From positions 1-10,266 of the forward strand of contig JAYTXY010000155.1 of the NCBI GenBank assembly GCA_043742705.1: a stretch of 10,266 nucleotides of DNA. The letters are read 5' to 3'. Below the pieces are notes generated by a model. It was not told the origin of the DNA. It made no database searches and saw only the letters and a list, made by a program, of their open reading frames with translations. The position numbers were made by a program, and so were the translations under genes. This document shows positions 5,691 through 10,266 of the stretch, one piece after another. The DNA is from JAPLDA01 sp043742705 (GTDB taxonomy: Bacteria > Bacteroidota > Bacteroidia > AKYH767-A > 2013-40CM-41-45). Every line of letters begins with the position of its first letter. The stretch's first letter is position 1.

Positions 5691-6245
5691 ATGTCACGAA
5701 TAGGAAAATTACCAATCACAATCCCTGCAAAGGTTGAAGTGAAAGTCAATGGCAACACGGTTCATGTAAAAGGACCGAAAGGCGATCTTATGCAAAAGAT
5801 GGAAGATGGTGTCAGTGTAAAAATTGACGGAACAACACTTACCGTTGAACGCGCTACTGAACAAAAGCGTCACCGTGCATTGCATGGTTTGTACCGCGCA
5901 CTCATCAACAACATGGTGATCGGTGTATCACAGGGATTCACGAAACAACAGGAGTTAGTTGGTGTGGGTTACAAAGCATCGAACCAGGGACAACTGCTTG
6001 ATTTGGTTCTCGGATATTCTCACCATTTCATTTTCGAAATCCCCGCTGAAGTAAAAGTAAGCACGAAGACTGAAAAAGGTAGTAACCCTACCATCATCCT
6101 TGAAAGCGCAGATAAACAATTACTGGGAGCAATTTCTGCAAAGATCCGTTCACTGCGTACACCTGAGCCTTACAAAGGAAAAGGTATCAAGTTCACCGGT
6201 GAAACTCTGAGAAGAAAAGCAGGTAAGTCGGCAGCTAAGAAGTAA
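5691..6245 (+). CDS. rplF: 50S ribosomal protein L6
   Basis: L6 binds 23S rRNA near the sarcin-ricin loop and the factor binding site, so it matters for EF-G and EF-Tu action. The product has 184 residues (177 in E. coli). It shows two copies of the L6 fold. The first begins MSRIGKLPITIPAKVEVKVNGN with VKGPKGDL at about residues 28-35. The second holds GVGYKASNQGQLLDLVLGYSHH (residues 91-112) and the signature TPEPYKGKGIKF (157-168). The tail is Lys-rich, ending GKSAAKK. The start is fixed by the MSRIGK N-terminus and is preceded by GAAAAAAG, the most purine-rich leader in the window but not GGAGG. Confidence 0.98.
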   Translation: MSRIGKLPITIPAKVEVKVNGNTVHVKGPKGDLMQKMEDGVSVKIDGTTLTVERATEQKRHRALHGLYRALINNMVIGVSQGFTKQQELVGVGYKASNQGQLLDLVLGYSHHFIFEIPAEVKVSTKTEKGSNPTIILESADKQLLGAISAKIRSLRTPEPYKGKGIKFTGETLRRKAGKSAAKK

Positions 6246-6309
6246 GAGTCAAGATATAAGACATAAGAATCAAGATTAGAAAATCGCGTATCATATACGC
6301 ACATCGAAA
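6245..6309. repeat. Heptad array with GC-containing hairpin before rplR
   Basis: Five contiguous left units start with AGA: AGAGTCA (6245, its A shared with the rplF stop), AGATATA (6252), AGACATA (6259), AGAATCA (6266) and AGATTAG (6273). The centre is AAA (6280-6282). Right units are ATCGCGT (6283), ATCATAT (6290), ACGCAC (6297, 6 bases) and ATCGAAA (6303), then AATAAA to the ATG at 6316. Within the right half, GCGTAT (6286-6291) and ATACGC (6295-6300) form a perfect 6-bp stem with loop CAT. Confidence 0.78.
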
Positions 6310-6315
6310 AATAAA

Positions 6316-6669
6316 ATGTTAAGAAAACAATTAAGAAGAAACAGCATTCGTGAACGTATCCGCAAAGTCCTCAAAGGAACTGCAGAGCGTCCGAGGTTAT
6401 CAGTGTACAGAAGCAACAAGCAGATCTATGCTCAGTTGATCGATGACCTGTCAGGTGTAACGCTTGCAGCAGCATCGTCATCGTCAAAAGATTTTGAGGA
6501 TGTGAAAGGAAATAAAGTGGAGATCGCAAAAGCCGTTGGCAAAGCGATTGCTGAAAAAGCAACACAGTCGGGAATTAAAACCGTTCTGTTTGATCGCGGA
6601 GGTTACCTGTATCACGGTCGTGTGAAATCACTTGCTGAAGGAGCACGTGAGGGAGGGTTGACTTTTTAA
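6316..6669 (+). CDS. rplR: 50S ribosomal protein L18
   Basis: L18 binds 5S rRNA with L5 and L25 and helps place it in the central protuberance. The product has 117 residues, the same as E. coli. After a basic N-terminus (MLRKQLRRNSIRERIRKVLKG) come GTAERPRLSVYRSNKQIYAQLIDD (residues about 21-44) and the C-terminal signature TVLFDRGGYLYHGRVKSLAEGAREGGLTF. The start at 6316 follows AAAAATAAA and gives the family length. It lies between L6 and S5 as in other spc clusters. Confidence 0.98.
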   Translation: MLRKQLRRNSIRERIRKVLKGTAERPRLSVYRSNKQIYAQLIDDLSGVTLAAASSSSKDFEDVKGNKVEIAKAVGKAIAEKATQSGIKTVLFDRGGYLYHGRVKSLAEGAREGGLTF

Positions 6670-6701
6670 TTGAAAATAAATAATTACTAATTGGAAGAAA
6701 G

Positions 6702-6748
6702 TTTCGGGCAAAATCCGAAATCTGAAATCCGAAATCCGAAATAGCAAA
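6702..6748. repeat. Heptad direct repeats with short inverted repeat before rpsE
   Basis: Four right-type units stand in tandem: ATCCGAA (6713), ATCTGAA (6720), ATCCGAA (6727) and ATCCGAA (6734). ATAGCAAA then leads to the ATG at 6749. The same ATCCGAA unit is used before rpsS and rplN. The left half is eroded: only TTTCGG (6702-6707) remains as a clear reverse complement, pairing with CCGAAA (6715-6720) around a 7-base loop, or with the later copies in shifted registers. Confidence 0.8.
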
Positions 6749-7267
6749 ATGTCAGAAGCAAACATCAGGAGAGTTAAGACGAGCGAGATCGAATTGAAAG
6801 ATCGTCTTGTTGCCGTGAAACGTGTTACCAAAGTAACCAAAGGAGGTCGTGCGTTTACGTTCTCGGCCATTATCGTGGTTGGAGATGAGCATGGAGTTGT
6901 TGGATACGGTCTCGGTAAAGCAAAGGAAGTAACCGATGCAGTTACGAAAGGTATTGATGATGCAAAGAAAAACCTGGTGAAAGTTCCTATCATGAAAGGA
7001 ACGGTTCCTCATGAGCAATACGGAAAATTCGGTGGCGCGTATGTGCTGTTGAAACCGGCTGCTGCAGGAACGGGAGTAATTGCAGGTGGTGCGATGCGCG
7101 CGGTACTTGAGAGTGTTGGTGTGCATGACGTGTTGGCAAAATCAAAAGGAAGCTCGAACCCGCACAACGTGGTGAAAGCAACCATTGATGCGCTTGCCAA
7201 GATGCGTGACCCGGCTACAGTGGCTCAACACAGAGGAATTAAAATGGCAAGAGTATTCAACGGATAA
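6749..7267 (+). CDS. rpsE: 30S ribosomal protein S5
   Basis: S5 binds 16S rRNA near the decoding region, takes part in translational fidelity and, with S3 and S4, lines the mRNA entry. The product has 172 residues (167 in E. coli). The N-terminal double-stranded RNA-binding-like domain carries LVAVKRVTKVTKGGRAFTFSAIIVVGD (residues 20-46) and VGYGLGKAKEV. The C-terminal domain holds AAGTGVIAGGAMRAVLESVGVHDVLAKSKGSSNPHNVVKATIDAL. The KGGR loop, where spectinomycin resistance changes map in E. coli, looks intact. The start at 6749 is preceded by TAGCAAA after the repeat array. Confidence 0.98.
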   Translation: MSEANIRRVKTSEIELKDRLVAVKRVTKVTKGGRAFTFSAIIVVGDEHGVVGYGLGKAKEVTDAVTKGIDDAKKNLVKVPIMKGTVPHEQYGKFGGAYVLLKPAAAGTGVIAGGAMRAVLESVGVHDVLAKSKGSSNPHNVVKATIDALAKMRDPATVAQHRGIKMARVFNG

Positions 7268-7271
7268 AAAC

Positions 7272-7335
7272 AATTTGATAATGTGACAATTTGATAATTT
7301 GAAAATGAATTATCAAATCACCAAATCACCAAATT
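7272..7335. repeat. Octad inverted repeat array before rpmD
   Basis: Here the unit is 8 bases. Left units are TTTGATAA (7274), TGTGACAA (7282), TTTGATAA (7290) and TTTGAAAA (7298), followed by TGA (7306-7308). Right units are ATTATCAA (7309), ATCACCAA (7317) and ATCACCAA (7325), and ATTAAAGAAA leads to the ATG at 7343. A perfect 11-bp stem joins 7289-7299 with 7308-7318 around an 8-base loop, and AATTTG (7272-7277) can pair with CAAATT (7330-7335) further out. Confidence 0.85.
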
Positions 7336-7342
7336 AAAGAAA

Positions 7343-7522
7343 ATGGCAAAGCTTAGAATCAAATTAGTAAAAAGCGGAATCGACAGATCCGAGCGTCAGA
7401 AAAGAACACTGTCAGCATTGGGTTTACGTAAATTACATAACTCCGTGGAACACGAAGCTACTCCGCAGATCAAAGGAATGGTTCACAAAGTTCTTCACCT
7501 CGTTGAAGTAACCGAAATATAA
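7343..7522 (+). CDS. rpmD: 50S ribosomal protein L30
   Basis: L30 is a small 23S rRNA binding protein present in many but not all bacteria. Translation from the ATG at 7343 gives 59 residues (E. coli 58), ending at TAA 7520-7522. The sequence begins MAKLRIKLVKSGIDRSERQK, continues TLSALGLRKLHNSVEHEATPQIKGM and ends VHKVLHLVEVTEI. This matches the family plan of a first strand, a RxxRTLxALGL helix and a closing strand with the LVxVxE ending. Position between rpsE and rplO is diagnostic. The gene is short and easily missed by length-limited gene finding. Confidence 0.97.
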   Translation: MAKLRIKLVKSGIDRSERQKRTLSALGLRKLHNSVEHEATPQIKGMVHKVLHLVEVTEI

Positions 7523-7557
7523 ATCGCGATAAAAAAATAGTGTAGATACAGAATCAA

Positions 7558-8031
7558 ATGAACTTAAATACTCTTAAACCTGCAGAAGGTTCAGTAAGAA
7601 ACAACAAAAGACTAGGTCGCGGAACAGGTTCTGGTCGTGGTGGTACATCCACACGCGGACACAAAGGTGCGCAGTCACGTTCCGGTTACAGCAGCAAGAG
7701 AGGTTTTGAAGGAGGACAGATGGCGTTGCAAAGACGTGTTCCGAAATTCGGATTCAAAAATCTTTTCCGTAAAGAATTCCACGGAATCAACCTGGATACA
7801 CTTCAGACTCTTGCAGAGAATAAAAAGATTTCTTCCATTGATGTGGCTATATTGGTGAAAAATGGTCTCGCTTCAAAGAATGACAAAGTAAAAATTCTTG
7901 GAAGAGGAGAAATTAAAACAAAGCTGGATGTGAAGGTTCATGCATTTTCAGCATCGGCAAAAGCAGCGATTGAAGCACAAGGTGGAACAATAGAGTTAGT
8001 AGGAAACCAAAGCAGTGCTAAAAAATCATAA
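7558..8031 (+). CDS. rplO: 50S ribosomal protein L15
   Basis: L15 is a late-assembling 23S rRNA binding protein with a long basic N-terminal extension that threads into the large subunit. The product has 157 residues (144 in E. coli). The N-terminus MNLNTLKPAEGSVRNNKRLGRGTGSGRGGTSTRGHKG is typical, followed by GFEGGQMALQRRVPKFGFKN (residues about 50-69). The C-terminal signature is VKILGRGEIKTKLDVKVHAFSASAKAAIEAQGG. The 35-base spacer upstream has no convincing heptad array, only the small palindrome ATCGCGAT at 7523-7530. It is 94 bases before secY. Confidence 0.98.
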   Translation: MNLNTLKPAEGSVRNNKRLGRGTGSGRGGTSTRGHKGAQSRSGYSSKRGFEGGQMALQRRVPKFGFKNLFRKEFHGINLDTLQTLAENKKISSIDVAILVKNGLASKNDKVKILGRGEIKTKLDVKVHAFSASAKAAIEAQGGTIELVGNQSSAKKS

Positions 8032-8035
8032 AGTA

Positions 8036-8125
8036 ATTTTGAAATTGATAATTAAAATTAAGAATTGAAATCAGCAGACAAGCAATCGCCATTAGTAAAT
8101 TCGTAATAATTCGTAATTAGTATCA
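8036..8125. repeat. Longest spacer: degenerate 7-base units and ATTCGTA/ATTAGTA direct repeats before secY
   Basis: Left part: ATTTTGA (8036), ATTGATA (8044), ATTAAA (8051), ATTAAGA (8057) and ATTGAAA (8064). The middle, 8071-8090, is not repetitive. Right part: ATTAGTA (8091), ATTCGTA (8099), ATTCGTA (8109) and ATTAGTA (8116), with one or three bases between some units, then TCA before the ATG at 8126. The right part is arranged as outer-inner-inner-outer copies. Inverted pairing between halves is weak. No recognisable promoter or terminator is seen. Confidence 0.65.
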
Positions 8126-9487
8126 ATGAAGAACCTGATTCAAACTATAAGGAATATTTTCAAGATCGAAGACCTGAGAATTCGCATTCTCAATACGCTC
8201 TTCTTTCTCGTGATCTATCGTCTTGGTACACACATCGTGATACCGGGTGTTGATCCTGAACAACTCGCAAGTCTTCAGAACCAGACGGCTAGCGGTGTGT
8301 TGGGTCTGCTTGATATGTTTTCGGGAGGAGCGTTTTCTCATTCATCTATTTTTGCATTGGGAATCATGCCTTACATTTCTGCATCCATCGTGATTCAGTT
8401 GATGAGTATTGCGATTCCTTATTTCCAGAAATTACAGAAAGAAGGAGAAAGCGGAAGAAAGAGAATCAACCAGATTACACGCTGGCTGACTGTCGTTATT
8501 ACTGCATTCCAGGCTCCCGGTTATATTGTAAACTTAAGATCACAAGTTCCAAGTGCAATTATTTCTGTTACAAACCCTGATGTAGTTTCTCCATTCCAGT
8601 TCTGGTTTACTTCTATTATGATTCTTATTGCAGGAACCATCTTCGTGATGTGGCTTGGAGAAAGAATCACAGACAAAGGAATTGGAAACGGTATTTCTTT
8701 AATCATCATGGTGGGTATCATGGCCAGACTTCCGATCTCTTTGCGTGACGAATTATTATCACGTTTGAATCAAGGAGGAGGATTGGTAGTATTCTTACTT
8801 GAATTGGTCGCACTCGCTGCAGTCATCGCATTTGTCATCCTGCTCGTACAAGGCACGCGGAGAATTCCCGTCAACTTTGCGAAAAAGATTGTAGGTAACA
8901 AACAATACGGTGGAGTTCGTCAGTACATTCCTCTGAAAGTAAATGCTGCCGGTGTAATGCCGATCATCTTTGCCCAGGCAATCATGTTTATCCCTGCTAC
9001 CATCGCACAGTTCTTCCCTGAGTCAAACGCATCACAGGGAATACTTGCAACGTTTGGTAACTATACGTCTTTCTGGTACAACTTTACGTTTGCAACATTA
9101 ATCATACTCTTTACATACTTCTATACAGCGATTGCGGTGAATCCAAACCAGATGGCGGAAGACATGAAGAGAAATAACGGTTTTATTCCGGGTGTAAAAC
9201 CGGGAAGACAAACTGCAGATTTTATTGATGATGTGATGTCGAGGATTACTCTTCCGGGATCGTTCTTCCTGGCTGCTGTAGCCATCATGCCGACATTCGC
9301 GCTCTTAGCCAATGTGAATAACAACTTCGCTCACTTCTATGGCGGCACATCGCTGCTCATCTTAGTGGGAGTAGTTTTAGATACGCTTCAGCAAATAGAA
9401 AGTCATTTGTTGATGCGCCATTACGATGGACTGATGAAATCCGGACGGATCAAAGGACGGAGTACACCGGTTGCATCTGCAGTATAG
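8126..9487 (+). CDS. secY: Protein translocase channel subunit SecY
   Basis: SecY forms the protein-conducting channel of the inner membrane with SecE and SecG, driven by SecA or the ribosome. The product has 453 residues (443 in E. coli) and shows ten hydrophobic segments at roughly residues 19-40, 75-99, 119-137, 159-178, 188-205, 220-242, 272-296, 316-338, 376-396 and 405-425. The plug and TM2 region GVLGLLDMFSGGAF followed by LGIMPYISASIVIQL lies at 57-92. The TM5 motif ERITDKGIGNGISLII is at 179-194, and the C5 loop with basic TRRIPVNFAKK at 244-254. The NGFIPGVKPGRQT loop at 351-363 is also typical. The stop is TAG, whereas the ribosomal genes use TAA. It sits after L15 as usual. Confidence 0.98.
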   Translation: MKNLIQTIRNIFKIEDLRIRILNTLFFLVIYRLGTHIVIPGVDPEQLASLQNQTASGVLGLLDMFSGGAFSHSSIFALGIMPYISASIVIQLMSIAIPYFQKLQKEGESGRKRINQITRWLTVVITAFQAPGYIVNLRSQVPSAIISVTNPDVVSPFQFWFTSIMILIAGTIFVMWLGERITDKGIGNGISLIIMVGIMARLPISLRDELLSRLNQGGGLVVFLLELVALAAVIAFVILLVQGTRRIPVNFAKKIVGNKQYGGVRQYIPLKVNAAGVMPIIFAQAIMFIPATIAQFFPESNASQGILATFGNYTSFWYNFTFATLIILFTYFYTAIAVNPNQMAEDMKRNNGFIPGVKPGRQTADFIDDVMSRITLPGSFFLAAVAIMPTFALLANVNNNFAHFYGGTSLLILVGVVLDTLQQIESHLLMRHYDGLMKSGRIKGRSTPVASAV

Positions 9488-9495
9488 TTCTGAGT

Positions 9496-9525
9496 AATGT
9501 GATCGGAATCACTTCTGATTACATT
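9496..9525. other. Alternative hairpins in the secY-map spacer
   Basis: AATGTGATC (9496-9504) can pair with GATTACATT (9517-9525) in nine positions, one of them G-T, around a 12-base loop. A shorter perfect 5-bp hairpin, GTGAT (9499-9503) with ATCAC (9508-9512) and loop CGGA, uses part of the same left arm, so the two are mutually exclusive. No T-run follows, which argues against an intrinsic terminator. The unit structure of the other spacers is absent here. A role in mRNA processing or attenuation between secY and map is only a guess. Confidence 0.5.
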
Positions 9526-9542
9526 CTCTAAAGTTAAAACGA

Positions 9543-10266
9543 ATGCTATATTATAAGACGCAGGAAGAAATTGAGTTATTAAGGGAGAGTTCTTTACTTG
9601 TTTCAAAAACCTTAGCCGAAGTTGCTAAACATATCCGGATCGGAATAACGACACTGGAATTGGATAGACTGGCAGAGGAGTTCATCAGAAAGAATGGCGG
9701 AGTTCCGGCATTCCTGGATTACAATGGGTTTCCAAACTCGCTATGCATCTCGGTGAATTCACAGGTGGTACATGGAATTCCAAATGAAACCATACTGAAA
9801 GACGGAGATATTTGTTCCGTTGATTGCGGTGTTCTGAAAAATGGTTTCTACGGTGATTCAGCTTACACGTTCGCCATCGGTGATGTGAATGTTGAGACGC
9901 TTCGTTTGCTTGAGATCACGAAAGAAAGTCTTGACAAGGGAATTGAGAAGGCAGTGTCAGGCAATCGTCTCGGTGATGTGAGTGAAGCAGTTCAATCTCA
10001 TGCTGAGAAAAACGGTTACACAGTGGTTCGCGAGTTGGTCGGACATGGAATCGGAAGAAGCCTGCATGAGAAACCGGAAGTGCCTAACTACGGAAAGCGC
10101 GGTTCGGGAATGATACTGAAAGAAGGATTGGTTATCGCCATTGAACCGATGATTAACATGGGAGGAAGAGCGGTGATTCATGAGCGTGACGGATGGACGG
10201 TGAGGACAGCAGACAACAAACCATCTGCGCACTTTGAGCATACGGTTGCGATAGGAAAAAACAAGG
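9543..10266 (+). CDS. map: Methionine aminopeptidase type I, 5' part (3' end outside window)
   Basis: Map removes the initiator Met from nascent proteins at the ribosome. The frame stays open from the ATG at 9543 to the window edge (241 codons visible; E. coli has 264 residues in total). The start MLYYKTQEEIELLRESSLLVSKTL matches the family. All catalytic residues can be placed: His77 (VVHGIP), metal ligands Asp94 (SVDCG), Asp105 (YGDSA), His168 (GHGIG), Glu201 (IEPMI) and Glu232 (HFEHTV), plus His175 (SLHEKP) for substrate binding. The spacing matches E. coli H79, D97, D108, H171, E204, E235 and H178. No N-terminal zinc-finger extension is present. It is probably cotranscribed with secY, 55 bases upstream; about 10-20 residues lie beyond the window. 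Confidence 0.97.
   Translation, partial: MLYYKTQEEIELLRESSLLVSKTLAEVAKHIRIGITTLELDRLAEEFIRKNGGVPAFLDYNGFPNSLCISVNSQVVHGIPNETILKDGDICSVDCGVLKNGFYGDSAYTFAIGDVNVETLRLLEITKESLDKGIEKAVSGNRLGDVSEAVQSHAEKNGYTVVRELVGHGIGRSLHEKPEVPNYGKRGSGMILKEGLVIAIEPMINMGGRAVIHERDGWTVRTADNKPSAHFEHTVAIGKNK

Noticed and set aside
7272..7305. Bacteroidota-type promoter (TTTG ... TAnnTTTG) upstream of rpmD
   Set aside because: TTTG occurs because of the octad repeats, and no copy gives a TAnnTTTG box at the expected 19-21 base distance.
7637..7858. Plus-strand open frame in another phase inside rplO
   Set aside because: It overlaps the clear L15 frame, has no recognisable motif and no separate leader.
1..10266. Mobile elements, tRNA genes or horizontally acquired cargo
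   Set aside because: Gene order is the standard conserved cluster without interruption; no transposase, tRNA fold or integrase sequence was seen in any spacer.

Overview
The window is a continuous stretch of the S10-spc ribosomal protein gene cluster. All genes are on the + strand: rplB (3' part), rpsS, rplV, rpsC, rplP, rpmC, rpsQ, rplN, rplX, rplE, rpsN, rpsH, rplF, rplR, rpsE, rpmD, rplO, secY and map (5' part). Every gene identity rests on recognisable family motifs. Two of them are easy to miss: rpmD (59 codons) and map, which runs off the right edge with no stop codon.

The organism is most likely a member of the Bacteroidota. The reasons are the gene order with secY followed directly by map (no adk between), the L2 variant DHPMGGGEG, the N-terminally extended L22, AT-rich leaders without Shine-Dalgarno sequences, and the 89-residue zinc-independent S14. 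I cannot assign a genus.

Layout: 1-717 is the end of L2. 801-3420 holds the rest of the S10-type block (S19, L22, S3, L16, L29, S17). 3497-8031 is the spc-type block (L14, L24, L5, S14, S8, L6, L18, S5, L30, L15). 8126-9487 encodes the translocon channel SecY and 9543 onward encodes methionine aminopeptidase. The proteins act together: the ribosomal proteins build both subunits, SecY docks at the exit tunnel (lined in part by L22, with L29 near its mouth), and Map trims the initiator Met of nascent chains. No gene-free stretch reaches 300 bases; the longest spacer is 94 bases (8032-8125).

The feature that ordinary gene annotation does not explain is in the spacers. About ten of them are built from degenerate tandem units of 7 (once 8) bases. 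In the clearest cases the left half carries G-containing units, a 3-6 base centre follows, and the right half carries C-containing, nearly G-free units that are roughly the reverse complement of the left and run up to the ATG. The unit sequence differs between spacers but the architecture and orientation are kept. The best example, before rpsS, can form an 18-position stem with 17 pairs and also a competing 10-bp stem. These arrays are the main candidate for an undescribed element. Other points of note are an Arg/Gly-rich tail on S3, a TAATG overlap of rplX and rplE, and alternative hairpins between secY and map.
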